Source: Silicimonas sp. (GTDB taxonomy: Bacteria > Pseudomonadota > Alphaproteobacteria > Rhodobacterales > Rhodobacteraceae). Taken from it: a stretch of DNA of 64,000 nt. Location: assembly GCA_022820365.1 (NCBI GenBank), contig JAJEFO010000086.1:1-64000 (forward strand), given 5' to 3'. The translations under genes and the position numbers were made by a program. The notes below the pieces were generated by a model, which was not told the DNA's origin, did no database searches, and saw only the letters and a list, made by a program, of their open reading frames with translations. Positions 52,696-61,763 of this stretch are shown one piece after another (positions within the stretch are counted from its first letter, which is position 1; each line of letters starts with the position of its first letter).

Positions 52696-53505
52696 TCAGG
52701 GCGGAGGCGCGAGGACGCCACCTTCTCGCACCGACGCTACGTCCAGAGCCTTTCCGGTGCCGTCATCGGTTGAGACGAGGGCACCGCACAGCGTTGCCTC
52801 GCCAAGCGCGGCCTGAAAGCGGCCCTTTCTCATGCCGGTCACGAAACGGCCAAGCGGCTCTTCCTTGGCCATGCCGATCACCGAGTTGTAGTCGCCGCAC
52901 ATTCCCGCGTCCGTCATGTAGGCCGTGCCGCCAGGCAGGATCATCGCGTCGGCCGTAGGCACATGCGTATGTGAACCGAGTACGGCACTGGCACGCCCGT
53001 CGCAAAAGTGACCCATTGCCATCTTCTCGGACGTGGCCTCGCAGTGAATGTCGACGAGACTTGCGTGAACGGCGCCGCCAAGCGGAAACCTGTTCAGGAT
53101 CTCGTCAATTGCCGAGAACGGATTGTCATAGGGGCGGTTCATGAAGACCTGGCCGAGAACCTGGGCCACGAGGACTTTCCGGCCCCGTCCGGCGTCGAAC
53201 ACCTTGGCGCCTGCGCCCGGCGCGGCTTTCGAAAAGTTCAGGGGACGGAGTATGCGCGGCTCGTGCTCGATTCCTGACAGCATGTCGCGCTGGTCGAACG
53301 CGTGATCGCCCAGGGTCAGCACATCGGCACCTGCCTTGAGCAGCGAGGCCGCATGTTCCGGAGAGACTCCAAGACCGGAGGTTGCGTTTTCGCAATTGAC
53401 CACCACGAAGTCCGCCTGCAGACGTGCCCGTAAGTCGCCGAGCCGCTCGACAACCGCCGTGCGCCCGGACCGCCCCATCACGTCGCCAAGATACAGGATT
53501 TTCAT
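52696..53505 (-). CDS. ymdB: YmdB-family metallophosphoesterase (TIGR00282 type)
   Basis: A 269-residue calcineurin-like phosphodiesterase; in Bacillus YmdB hydrolyses cyclic nucleotides. Metal-binding motifs: LYLGDVMGRSGR, VVNCENATSGLG, TLGDHAFDQ, DIHCEATSEK and GSHTHVPTAD. The end of the protein (VSTDDGTGKALDVASV) is typical. The ATG at 53503-53505 begins MKILYLGD. First gene of a three-gene minus-strand run with two transporters. Confidence 0.93.
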   Translation of the reverse strand: MKILYLGDVMGRSGRTAVVERLGDLRARLQADFVVVNCENATSGLGVSPEHAASLLKAGADVLTLGDHAFDQRDMLSGIEHEPRILRPLNFSKAAPGAGAKVFDAGRGRKVLVAQVLGQVFMNRPYDNPFSAIDEILNRFPLGGAVHASLVDIHCEATSEKMAMGHFCDGRASAVLGSHTHVPTADAMILPGGTAYMTDAGMCGDYNSVIGMAKEEPLGRFVTGMRKGRFQAALGEATLCGALVSTDDGTGKALDVASVREGGVLAPPP

Positions 53506-54097
53506 GCCCTTGCCCCTGGTTGCACGTTACATGGTCGCCTGGTTCCGGAAACACGCTTGCAGCGCGTTGCATTACCGCCGTTCTTTCCAAGCACCGGTCA
53601 TCCTGCATCCCGGCGTTGGCCGATCCGCAATCAGACAGTCACCGAATTGAGTCGATTTCCGGACCCGGCTGATCCCGGCATGTCTTGCACCGATCACGCA
53701 CATTCCGCAAGCCGTCGTGCACGCGCCGTGGCCCAGGTGGGCTTTCTCGGCGACCAGGCTCGGACATCCTGTTCGCTAGACATACGCCGACGCCAAGCTT
53801 CCCGGGCGCCGCGTCGACGGGCACGTAGTCCGTGCTGGCGCGGATGGTCCGGGTATCTCGTGCACGGCTGGAGAAATGACCACTTTGGCCATGCGCAAGT
53901 CTGCATCTCCGTCCGGCATGGCCAGTCGCCTGTCGGCTCGCTGCCGGTGCCGTCCGTGCCGGGCCGCGCCCGGAGATCGAGGCTCACGTCCGCCGCATGG
54001 GCCGCGTCCGGCTCGATCCGCCAGCCCAGCCGCAGGCCGTCCAGGCCGCCCGTCCCGCTCGTGCGGCCGTCGGGACTGCCGACCATGCCGTTGCGGA

Positions 54098-54314
54098 GCC
54101 CCTGCCGCTTCAGGTCGTGGATCATGACAATGTCCTTCAGTTTGATCATTGTGTCGCCTCCAGGACATTGCTGCTCTGGAAGCATGAGGATGCATCTTGT
54201 CGTGCCTGCCCAGTCCCTGGGGTCGGCATGCCGACCCCAGGGACTGGGCGTCAGCGCCCGAAAGTGGGGACTTTCACTTTGGCGCTTTTGGGGAGAATTA
54301 ACTTGGCACTAACA
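54098..54314 (-). mobile_element. istA: Truncated left end of an IS21-family element with the start of istA
   Basis: Read on the minus strand, the element tip is TGTTAGTGCCAAGT from 54314, with the terminal TG expected of IS21. Two imperfect direct repeats follow (plus-strand GGGGA-N5-CACTTTGGCGC at 54266-54285, and GGGGA-N6-ACTTGGCAC at 54290-54309), like the multiple terminal repeats that IstA binds. At 54149 an ORF begins MIKLKDIVMIHDLKRQGL, the usual start of IstA; the match is lost after about residue 18, where another sequence takes over. No istB and no second end are visible, so only a stub remains. Confidence 0.65.
54209..54249. repeat. 41-base near-perfect palindrome inside the IS21 remnant
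   Basis: The arms GCCCAGTCCCTGGGGTCGGC and GCCGACCCCAGGACTGGGC pair over 19-20 bp with a single bulged C and almost no loop, centred on GCATGC. It lies between the element tip and the istA start. It could form a hairpin in istA mRNA or a cruciform in DNA. Confidence 0.85.
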
Positions 54315-54600
54315 GGTGATTCTCGAACAGCTGGGCGATGCCGATCCCGCGTGTATCATCACGGTGCTGCGGCTCGGTGCCGCCAGCCTCGCCGCCCTCG
54401 CCCGCGGCCCCTGGCTGGCCTGGCTCCCGGTCGAACTGATCGAACACCTGCCGGACTGCCTAGTTCGGCCGCTTCCGGTGGCGATTGGCCGCTTCCGCTA
54501 CCGTACTGGCTTCGTCGCAATGCGTGCTGCCGAAGACCTGGCGCCCTTCCGGGCGTTCGAGCAGACCGTGCGTGACGTTGCGCTCGGGCGGACTTCGTGA
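54315..54600 (+). pseudogene. C-terminal fragment of a LysR-like regulator
   Basis: The frame reads on directly from the IS21 tip to a TGA at 54598-54600. Its sequence (ITVLRLGAASLAALARGPWL, VELIEHLPDCLVRPLPVAIG, GFVAMRAAEDLAPFRAFEQT) follows the pattern of the last 90 residues of LysR sensor domains, ending in F-x-x-x-V-R-D-V-A. No N-terminal part is found across the element, so the gene is broken. The family call is from pattern only. Confidence 0.45.
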
Positions 54601-54998
54601 CCTCGCGACGGCAGCGCCGACGGAAGCGTTGGTGCCGGTGGTTCGCGATGCCGGGACGGCCTGATCGCATCGCTTCGCTCAGGTTGGCGGCCATGACGAA
54701 ATCGGGGCTGCCCTTGGTGACGCCGGTCGGCTGCCCCGGGCAGCTTTCGGATAGTGCATTGGTGTGATTCGGCAGAAAACAGCGTGTCTGACGAGGATTT
54801 CGCCGCCTCTAGGAAACGCACGGCGTCCTGTCTCTTCGACAGAACTGCGAGGCCGTTCTGGCCATGTCCGAATTCTCAACACGACAGGCGGGAATCCGCG
54901 TCGTGACCAAAAGGATGACCCACACCCTGACATGGCTCTTCTAATTCTACGGAAAATACGTATGTTAAGGCAAACCCAGCTTGCCCGGGGAGACTGTC

Positions 54999-55253
54999 AT
55001 GGCAACAGTGAGCGCATTCGAGTTTCAGCGCAAGTTCGGACAGGTCCAGCATGAGGCACAACGCGAGCCGGTGGAAATAACCCGGCACGGCCGTCGTGAG
55101 TTTGTGCTGCTGTCTGCGGAACAATATGACTGGCTTCGAGCTTCGGCACAGCGGAGCCATCGCACTGAAAGCGCCACCGATGTGGTGATCGACGCATTGG
55201 AACGCGCGGAAATGGATGCGAAACACGAGCCGCTTGATGAACTCCTGACGTAA
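54999..55253 (+). CDS. Phd/YefM-type antitoxin (second pair)
   Basis: An 84-residue antitoxin from the ATG at 54999, with GGGGAG six bases upstream. SAFEFQRKFGQVQHEAQREP and VEITRHGRREFVLLSAEQYD form the Phd/YefM core, similar to the antitoxin at 26139-26384 (shared V-x-ITRH-x-[RK]-x-x-[FY]-VL-[ML]-S). The acidic tail VVIDALERAEMDAKHEPLDE should bind the toxin. The toxin gene follows after 10 bases. Confidence 0.85.
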   Translation: MATVSAFEFQRKFGQVQHEAQREPVEITRHGRREFVLLSAEQYDWLRASAQRSHRTESATDVVIDALERAEMDAKHEPLDELLT

Positions 55254-55263
55254 CGGCAGAACC

Positions 55264-55689
55264 GTGACCCTTCCAGATCCGAAGCCGGGCTTGGTCGTCC
55301 GCTACGACTATCTCTGGGCGGATGATGCCGCTTCGGGCCAAGATCAGGGCAAGACTCGTCCAGCCTGTTTGGTAGCCGCCACCGATCCAAGTGTCATACC
55401 GCGTTACGTTGTTCTGCTGCCGATCACTCATTCGCCGCCCGCAGACAGTTCGTTTGGCGTCGAGGTTCCGGTGCGCGTAAAGCAAGCCTTGGGCATGGAC
55501 CACGCGCCGAGCTGGGTGATTGTCTCGGAGCACAATGTCGATGAATGGCCAAATGGCGGACTGTCGCCCCTGCCTGGTCAGCCGGACGTGTTCGCCTACG
55601 GATTCGTCCCTCCTAGCCTGTTCTCGCAGATCAAGGCACGATTCCTGGAACTGGCTCGAGCGAAGAAGGACCACGGCGTGCGCCGTTGA
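55264..55689 (+). CDS. PemK/MazF-like toxin (second pair)
   Basis: A 141-residue protein with a GTG start at 55264. PKPGLVVRYDYLWADD, GKTRPACLVAATD, YVVLLPITHSPP, FGVEVPVRVKQALGMDHAPS and WVIVSEHNVDEWP follow the MazF/PemK outline and match the toxin at 25726-26142 segment by segment. It is probably an RNA-cleaving toxin. The two pairs are related but diverged, so they are likely to be insulated from each other. Confidence 0.75.
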   Translation: MTLPDPKPGLVVRYDYLWADDAASGQDQGKTRPACLVAATDPSVIPRYVVLLPITHSPPADSSFGVEVPVRVKQALGMDHAPSWVIVSEHNVDEWPNGGLSPLPGQPDVFAYGFVPPSLFSQIKARFLELARAKKDHGVRR

Positions 55690-56092
55690 GAGATGATGCC
55701 ACAACGCGGTTCTGGAAGTTCTCCTGCACGATGTCACCCAATCACGTGGCGATGTGCCAGCGAAGCTGCGTCTTCACGAGGTACAACAACTGCTTCAAGT
55801 CACCCGCGAGCATTCAACGAACGGCAACGATGGACCAGGCACACGACCGGATCGGAGCAGATGACCGCTGCGAACCACATGGCCGAATGCCGTGACCCTT
55901 GAAGGTTGCGGTCGCGCCATTGTTGTCATGCTACCGTCTCGCCGTGAAGGGTTTCACCTGCATCGGCGGATCTGCCTGCATTCGTGACCCAGACCGGTGA
56001 TCTCGCGACCCCGAAGACAGCAGCCTCCACAGGCGCATTGACGTGCGCGATCGCTGCCTGCCATGCATGTCGTCATAATTGTGAGCCGCGCT
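55690..56092. other. Gene-poor 400-base gap
   Basis: Short open frames only, none with plausible composition or a known product. It separates the plus-strand toxin gene from the minus-strand folate gene. No terminator with a U-tract stands out. Confidence 0.5.
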
Positions 56093-56659
56093 TCACGCGG
56101 GCCCCATAATCCCAGACTCGGTGACGACGAAGTCGAGTAGCTGGTCGGTCGCCTCACGCGGGACGTCGCGACATGCCTGGATGTCGTAGGCAAACCCAAT
56201 TGCGGTCACCTTGTCACGCGAACGCAGTGCCTCCAGAGTCCTGTCGTAATGGCCGCCGCCATAGCCCAGACGGCCGCCCTTGCTGTCGAAGGCAAGCAGC
56301 GGCACGATCAGGATGGACGGCACGAGTTCGACCCGGTCCCGCGGAATGGCAGCGCCAAAGGCGCCCTCGATCAGTTCCGTGCCAGGCATCCACCGGCGAA
56401 ACTTCAAGGCCTGGTCCTTGCCCTGCACCACGGGCAGGCAAAGCTCGTGAGATCCGGCTAGTGCACGCATCGCAGGCCTTGGGTCGATTTCGGTGCGGAT
56501 CGGCCAGTAGCCCGAGACCGTCAACCCGGTCGCATCCCGAACCGCGGCAACAAGATGCTCGCATGCAGCATCCGCATCGCTTGGATTTGCACCTTCACGA
56601 CGGCGCGACGCTGCCTTGCGCATATTGGCCTTCTTGGCCTTCAGGTTCGCCACGTTCAC
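56093..56659 (-). CDS. 5-formyltetrahydrofolate cyclo-ligase
   Basis: A 188-residue enzyme that returns 5-formyl-THF to the active folate pool as 5,10-methenyl-THF with ATP. The nucleotide/substrate motif GGRLGYGGGHYDR and LIVPLLAFDSKG are diagnostic. A GTG at 56657-56659 overlaps the mgtE stop (GTGA); the N-terminal KAKKANMRKAASRRRE is the usual basic start. With fhs and purN it is the third folate/C1 gene in the window. Confidence 0.95.
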   Translation of the reverse strand: MNVANLKAKKANMRKAASRRREGANPSDADAACEHLVAAVRDATGLTVSGYWPIRTEIDPRPAMRALAGSHELCLPVVQGKDQALKFRRWMPGTELIEGAFGAAIPRDRVELVPSILIVPLLAFDSKGGRLGYGGGHYDRTLEALRSRDKVTAIGFAYDIQACRDVPREATDQLLDFVVTESGIMGPA

Positions 56660-58044
56660 AGGAGCACCAGGGAAGCCAGGCCAAGAAACGTAAAGAACCC
56701 GACAACGTCGGTAACCGTCGTGACGAAGCTACCAGATGCGAGTGCCGGGTCGATCCGCACCCTTTCGAGCGCGATAGGCACGAGAACGCCGGAAAATCCT
56801 GCCACGACGAGGTTCACGATCATCGCAACTCCGATGACGACACCGAGCAGCGGGGAGCCGAACCAGGCGTAGCCTACTGCCCCCATGATCACGGCAAAGA
56901 GCCCGCCGTTGAGAAACCCTGCCTGGCTTTCCCGCCAAATGACCCTGAGCGCGTTCGAACTCGTCAGGTCGCGCTTTGCCAGGGCCCGAACCGCCACCGT
57001 CATTGACTGCGTCGCGGCATTTCCGCCCATGGACGCCACGATGGGCATGAGAACCGCAAGCGCGACGACGGCCACCAGGACGTCCTCGAACTGCGCAATC
57101 ACGATCGAGGCGATGATCGAAGTGACAAGGTTCACCGCCAGCCACGGGAACCTGCGCCAGACGATCGTGACGGTTGACGTCGACAGGCTTTCTTCGCCGA
57201 CGCCCGCAAGCCGGAACACGTCCTCTTCGTGCTCCTCGTCCAGCACCGCCATGGCATCATCGATCGTGATCACGCCTGCAAGCCTGCCTGACGCGTCAAC
57301 CACCGGGGCCGAGATCAGGTGGTACTGGTTGAAGGCGTAGGCGACGTCACCCTCGTCCTCATCGACACGAAATGTCCGGAAACTTTCCTCGGTGATCGTG
57401 GAAAGAGGCACGTCGCGGCGCGAGGACATGACCCGTCCCAAGGTCACGTAGCCGACCGGTTCGTGGCGCGGGTCGACGAGCATAATGTGGTAGAACTGTT
57501 CTGGCAGGTCATCGCGTTCGCGCAGGTGATCGATGGCGTCGCCGACCTGCCAATGCTCCGGGGCCGTTACCACTTCGCGCTGCATGAGGCGACCGGCTGA
57601 GTCCTCCGGAAAGGACAGCGACTGCTCAACCGCAATTCGGTCACCTGTGTCCAGTGCGTCGAGGATCACCTCCTGCTGCGGCTCTCCAAGATCTTCCAGG
57701 ATGTCGACAACGTCATCCGATTCGAGTTCGCGGACCGCATCCGCCAACTGCTTGTCAGGGAGGAACTCGATGACGCCCTCACGGATGTCCTCGTCGATTT
57801 CCGAAAGGACCTCGCCGTCGATCAGGTGACCGGCCAGCACCAGCAGTTCGCGGCGCCGACCATCGTCAAGCTGTTCCACGAGGTCCGCAACATCCGCGGG
57901 ATGAAGCGGGTCGAAGAGCTCTGCGAGGCGATCCGCGTTTCCAGCCGCCAAAGCCAGCTGGACCTGGGACACGAGACTGCGGTTGAGCGCGTATTCGTCT
58001 TCGCCGTGCTCTTCACCCGCTCTTTGCGAGGTCTGATCATCCAT
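56656..58044 (-). CDS. mgtE: Magnesium transporter MgtE
   Basis: A 462-residue Mg2+ channel. The N domain is acidic helical repeats (ADVADLVEQLDDGRRRELLV, VIEFLPDKQLADAVRELESD), followed by two CBS domains (about 140-270: LMQREVVTAPEH, PVVDASGRLAGVITIDDAM). Five membrane helices end the protein, with the conserved MPIVASMGGNAATQSMTV and PIALERVRIDPALASGSFVT lining the pore. Coupled to the folate cyclo-ligase gene. Confidence 0.96.
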   Translation of the reverse strand: MDDQTSQRAGEEHGEDEYALNRSLVSQVQLALAAGNADRLAELFDPLHPADVADLVEQLDDGRRRELLVLAGHLIDGEVLSEIDEDIREGVIEFLPDKQLADAVRELESDDVVDILEDLGEPQQEVILDALDTGDRIAVEQSLSFPEDSAGRLMQREVVTAPEHWQVGDAIDHLRERDDLPEQFYHIMLVDPRHEPVGYVTLGRVMSSRRDVPLSTITEESFRTFRVDEDEGDVAYAFNQYHLISAPVVDASGRLAGVITIDDAMAVLDEEHEEDVFRLAGVGEESLSTSTVTIVWRRFPWLAVNLVTSIIASIVIAQFEDVLVAVVALAVLMPIVASMGGNAATQSMTVAVRALAKRDLTSSNALRVIWRESQAGFLNGGLFAVIMGAVGYAWFGSPLLGVVIGVAMIVNLVVAGFSGVLVPIALERVRIDPALASGSFVTTVTDVVGFFTFLGLASLVLL

Positions 58045-58184
58045 GGCATCGCCTCCTGTCGCAATCTCGCGCGCACATTAGCATCCGGCGCAGTTCGGCA
58101 ACAGCGACGTCCCTTCAAGAACGGCAATCGCCGTGGTCGAAGAGTGGTCCCGGCCTGACCGATTTCAGGACCGGATCGGGGCTC

Positions 58185-59144
58185 CTAGATCTGGCCGACT
58201 TTCTTCAGGCGGGCATCGCGCAGCCGGGCAAAGTCATCGCCGGCATGATAGGACGAACGCGTCAGCGGCGTCGCGGACACCATGAGGAATCCCTTGCCGT
58301 AGGCTGCCCTTTCGTAACCGGCAAACTCCTCGGGCGTCACGAACCTGTCGACCCGGTGATGCTTGCGGGTTGGCTGCAGGTACTGACCGATCGTCAGGAA
58401 ATCCACGTCCGCCGCACGCATGTCGTCCATGACCTGGAGCACGGACTGCCTGTCCTCGCCCAGCCCGACCATGATGCCCGACTTGGTGAACATGGAAGGA
58501 TCCAGCTCCTTCACGCGTTGCAGCAGCCTAAGGGAATGGAAATACCGTGCCCCGGGGCGGACCTCGGGATAGAGGCCAGGAACCGTCTCGAGATTGTGAT
58601 TGAACACGTCTGGCCGCGAGTCGACCACGGCCTCGAGCGCGGAAGGCGCACATTTCAGGAAGTCCGGGGTCAGGATCTCGATGGTCGTGTCTGGAGACCG
58701 TCGTCGGATCGCGCGAACGGTGCGCGCAAAATGTTCCGCTCCGCCGTCCTCGACATCGTCGCGGTCTACCGACGTCACCACCACGTGCTTGAGACCGAGT
58801 TTCTGCACGGCATCCGCAACACGACCGGGCTCGAAGGCATCGAGCGCCTCCGGGGGCTTTCCGGTTGCGACGTTGCAAAACGTGCAGGCCCTCGTGCAAA
58901 CCTCGCCCATGATCATCATCGTGGCGTGGCCTTGGCTCCAGCACTCGCCCACGTTGGGGCAGCCCGCTTCCTCGCAGACGGTTACGAGACCGTGCTCGCG
59001 CATTATGTTCCGGGTCCTGGCATAGCCCTGACCCGCCGGTGCCTTGACGCGAATCCATTCCGGCTTCTTCGGCTGGTCGCTGTCCGGACGACGCGCCTTT
59101 TCGGGATGACGCTGGCCGGGGATCTTCAGGTCTCTGACACTCAT
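58185..59144 (-). CDS. lipA: Lipoyl synthase
   Basis: A radical-SAM enzyme inserting sulfur into protein-bound octanoate, 319 residues. The auxiliary cluster is formed by C-x4-C-x5-C ([16 protein letters not shown]) plus the C-terminal [14 protein letters not shown], and the SAM cluster by [14 protein letters not shown] lies six bases before the ATG at 59142-59144. Upstream residues of the open frame are unsupported. Confidence 0.97.
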   Translation of the reverse strand: MSVRDLKIPGQRHPEKARRPDSDQPKKPEWIRVKAPAGQGYARTRNIMREHGLVTVCEEAGCPNVGECWSQGHATMMIMGEVCTRACTFCNVATGKPPEALDAFEPGRVADAVQKLGLKHVVVTSVDRDDVEDGGAEHFARTVRAIRRRSPDTTIEILTPDFLKCAPSALEAVVDSRPDVFNHNLETVPGLYPEVRPGARYFHSLRLLQRVKELDPSMFTKSGIMVGLGEDRQSVLQVMDDMRAADVDFLTIGQYLQPTRKHHRVDRFVTPEEFAGYERAAYGKGFLMVSATPLTRSSYHAGDDFARLRDARLKKVGQI

Positions 59145-59303
59145 CTCGGCTCCATCTGCCTGCGCGCCGCAATACCCGCAATGGAGCACAAAGTCCAATC
59201 GTCATGCAGTCTTGCATGGCGGCCATGCACGATTCGAATACGCGAATGCACGTCTGGACGACACGGCCACGGGCCGTTCCTGAATTCAAATTCTGAGGGC
59301 GTC

Positions 59304-59732
59304 CTAATTTCCGCGGACGCTGCCGGCCAGTTCCTGGATCCGCTTCACCATGGAACGAAGGCCGTTCGAACGCTGCGACGTCAGGTGCTCCTCCAATCCA
59401 AGGCGATTCAGTTCGGCACGGGCATCAACGTTCAGGACTTCGCGCACGCTCAATCCCGAAAACAGCGCCTTCAGAACCGCAATCAGCCCGCGCACGATCA
59501 CCGCATCGCTCTCGCCTTCGAAGGTGAAGATCGCAGTGGCGCCCGTCCCTTCGACGTTCGGCACCAGCCAGACCTGGCTCGCGCAGCCCTCGACCTTCGT
59601 GGCCGGCACTTTCAGCGCCTCGTCCAGAGGAGACATCGCCTTGCCCATATCGATGACGTGGCGATACCGATCCTGCCACTCATCGAGGTAGTCGAAGGCA
59701 TCCACGATTTCTTCGAATTCTTCCTGTGCCAT
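59304..59732 (-). CDS. sufE: SufE-family cysteine desulfurase activator
   Basis: A 142-residue protein that accepts sulfur from SufS. The active cysteine is in KVEGCASQVWL; SREVLNVDA-like and GLEEHLTSQRSNGLRSMVKR segments match the family (here SVREVLNVDAR). Start at 59732 (MAQEEFEEIVDAFDYLDEWQ); the long upstream frame is not coding. Its neighbour lipA consumes Fe-S clusters, but the two are in separate transcription contexts. No other suf genes nearby. Confidence 0.95.
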   Translation of the reverse strand: MAQEEFEEIVDAFDYLDEWQDRYRHVIDMGKAMSPLDEALKVPATKVEGCASQVWLVPNVEGTGATAIFTFEGESDAVIVRGLIAVLKALFSGLSVREVLNVDARAELNRLGLEEHLTSQRSNGLRSMVKRIQELAGSVRGN

Positions 59733-60118
59733 GGACTTCCAATTAAGGCGAGTCCCGTTCAAGGTCCAGAGCCTGACGCCTCTCAACCCCGGCAGCCGGA
59801 CCGGCAATTGCGGAAAGGGAAAGGGCAAGGAGCTTGTGCCCTTGGGCGCTCCGTTTTGTGCCTTGTCGTGTGTGCCGCGTGTGCTATTCATGCCGTGCCA
59901 TGAGAGCAAGTCTGCGCGTTCCGATCCCAGGTTCGCTCAATTCTTGGCTTCCGGCCACGCCGCGACGCCCGCCCAAGTGGCATGGTGTCCGGGATTGGCG
60001 CTTCTGAATGTCGATGGCATTTTGCCGGAGACCCGATGATTCGCAAGAACATGTCGAAAGGAGATCGCGCAATCCTGTCAGTCCATCGACATATCTCCCA
60101 AGAACGAGGGGAAGGACA
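59733..60118. other. Divergent region between sufE and the lipoprotein gene
   Basis: About 385 bases with no supported gene; it should hold both promoters. No clear operator palindrome was found. Confidence 0.5.
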
Positions 60119-60577
60119 ATGACGTCACGCAGATGTATCCTGATGGGTCTCTTGGCAACCGGATTGTCGGGATGCGATGCTCTCCCGCGCATCGGCGGAT
60201 GGCAATCAGAACCCCTTTCGGACGCAACGGAAGACGAGCTTCAAGCTGCGAACGAAGACCCTCGTCCCCGGGTGGCCGAAATCACGTCGCTTGCCGTCGA
60301 AGACGTGACGGCCGGTGCCATCGTTCTCGCGACCGCCCTGCCCGTGACTCAAGGTTGGTTCAAGCCCGAGCTCGTCAATGATGCGCCCAACGGCAAGCCG
60401 GTCGACGGCGTCCTGTCCTACAGCTTCCGTGCGGTGCCGCCGCGCGATTCACAGCCCCAGTCGACGCAGCGGTCACGGGTACTCACCGCCGCTCTCTTCA
60501 TCCCGGATGCCCGTCTCGCCGATGTACGGAGCATCAGGGTGAACGGAGCGCAGAATTCAAAGTCCGTTCGGCCCTGA
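60119..60577 (+). CDS. Small lipoprotein of unknown function
   Basis: A 152-residue protein. The N-terminus MTSRRCILMGLLATGLSGCD is a lipoprotein signal with lipobox LSGC, so residue C19 should be acylated. The next residue is D, which in E. coli rules favours the inner membrane. The mature part (TEDELQAANEDPRPRVAEIT and VEDVTAGAIVLATALPVTQG) has no recognised domain. AAGGA lies just before the ATG at 60119. It converges on rnd. Confidence 0.8.
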   Translation: MTSRRCILMGLLATGLSGCDALPRIGGWQSEPLSDATEDELQAANEDPRPRVAEITSLAVEDVTAGAIVLATALPVTQGWFKPELVNDAPNGKPVDGVLSYSFRAVPPRDSQPQSTQRSRVLTAALFIPDARLADVRSIRVNGAQNSKSVRP

Positions 60578-60604
60578 CAATCGGACCGCTGCCCTCGGCG
60601 CGAA

Positions 60605-61762
60605 TCAAACTTCGAACACTTCGACCGACGTCCCATTGGCACGAAGGGCGAGCTTGCCCTTGCAAAGCCCAAGCGCATCTTCGCCGAACGCTTTTCGCCT
60701 CCAGCCCTTCATGGGCTGGCCATCGTAGTTGCCGGCTGCAATTTCATCCAGTTCGGAAGATGTCGCGATCAACTTCTGCGCAACACCGAGTTCCTCCGAC
60801 TTTGCGTTGAGCAGCACGCGCAACAGGCTTGCAAGAGCAGGATTCACCTGTGCTTGGCCGCGTCGGCGTTCCGAATTCGGCAGTTTGTCGTCAGGCGTCT
60901 CGATTCCCGCTTTCACGGCAGCGAGCAGTCCATTCGCAATTTCGCCCCTTCGGGCGTTTTGCAGCAGGCGCCGGGATCGGCCGAGCTGATCAATTGTCCG
61001 AGGCTTTGTCGACGCCAGTTCGAGAATTGCGTCATCCTTGATCACGCGGTTGCGCGGAATGTTCTTGTCCCGGGCATAAGTTTCGCGAAATCGCGCAAGC
61101 TCTCGCACGATGGCAAGGTGTCGGCCCGAATCGGAGCGGGTCTTGATGCGCCGCCACGCCTCATCAGGTTCAACTGCGTAGGTTGCCGGGTCGACAAGCA
61201 CGGCAAGTTCCTCTTCGACCCAGGATCGTCGTCCGGACACGTCCAGTTCCGCGGAAAGACGTTCATAGATGTCACGCAAATGCGTAACGTCCGCCAAAGC
61301 ATAGTGCATTTGCGCATTGCTGAGCGGACGCCGCGACCAATCAGTGAAGCGCGAGGACTTGTCGAGCTCGGCCTGCGCAATCTTTCGAACGAGCGTCTCG
61401 TACCCGACCTGCTCGCCGAATCCCGCCACCATGGCAGCGATCTGCGTGTCGAAGAGCGGCAACGGAATGACCCCGCCTTCGACGAAGAATATCTCGATGT
61501 CCTGTCGGGCCGCATGAAAGACCTTGGTCACGTTCTCGTTGCCGAGAAGCTCATACAGCGGATCAAGAGTCAGGCCGCGTTCCAGCGGATCAACCAGAAC
61601 GGCGTCGTCTTCGGATATTCCCGGCACTGCCAGCTGCACGAGGCACAGCTTGGAGAAATAGGTCCGATCCCGCATGAACTCGGTGTCAACTGTCACGTAC
61701 GGAGCCGAAGACGCTTTCCTGCAGAACGCGACGAGTTCCTGCGTTGTCGTGATCGTATTCAT
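60605..61762 (-). CDS. rnd: Ribonuclease D
   Basis: A 385-residue 3'-5' exoribonuclease for tRNA trimming. The DEDDy catalytic residues are in VTVDTEFMRD, KVFHAARQDIEIF and YALADVTHLRDIYERL. The HRDC domain is at the C-terminal half (FRETYARDKNIPRNRVIKDD and KPRTIDQLGRSRRLLQNARR). Start MNTITTTQEL at 61762. Followed on the minus strand by nothing close; upstream purN ends two bases away, so it may be in the purMN transcript. Confidence 0.96.
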   Translation of the reverse strand: MNTITTTQELVAFCRKASSAPYVTVDTEFMRDRTYFSKLCLVQLAVPGISEDDAVLVDPLERGLTLDPLYELLGNENVTKVFHAARQDIEIFFVEGGVIPLPLFDTQIAAMVAGFGEQVGYETLVRKIAQAELDKSSRFTDWSRRPLSNAQMHYALADVTHLRDIYERLSAELDVSGRRSWVEEELAVLVDPATYAVEPDEAWRRIKTRSDSGRHLAIVRELARFRETYARDKNIPRNRVIKDDAILELASTKPRTIDQLGRSRRLLQNARRGEIANGLLAAVKAGIETPDDKLPNSERRRGQAQVNPALASLLRVLLNAKSEELGVAQKLIATSSELDEIAAGNYDGQPMKGWRRKAFGEDALGLCKGKLALRANGTSVEVFEV

Positions 61763-61763
61763 C

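Larger units (their letters stand above)
53506..54998. other. 1.5-kb gene-poor scar with mobile-element remains
   Basis: No intact gene. The stretch 53506-54097 has only low-complexity open frames. 54098-54314 is one end of an IS21-type element with a truncated istA, and 54315-54600 a fragment of a LysR-like gene. 54601-54950 shows nothing recognisable; the promoter of the following toxin-antitoxin pair must lie just before 54999 (an ATACGTAT palindrome is at 54955-54962). Confidence 0.6.

Noticed and set aside
53694-54185. 163-residue frame containing the IstA start
   Set aside because: Only the first 18 or so residues after the ATG at 54149 look like IstA; the rest is not a protein I recognise, so it is treated as a truncated gene.
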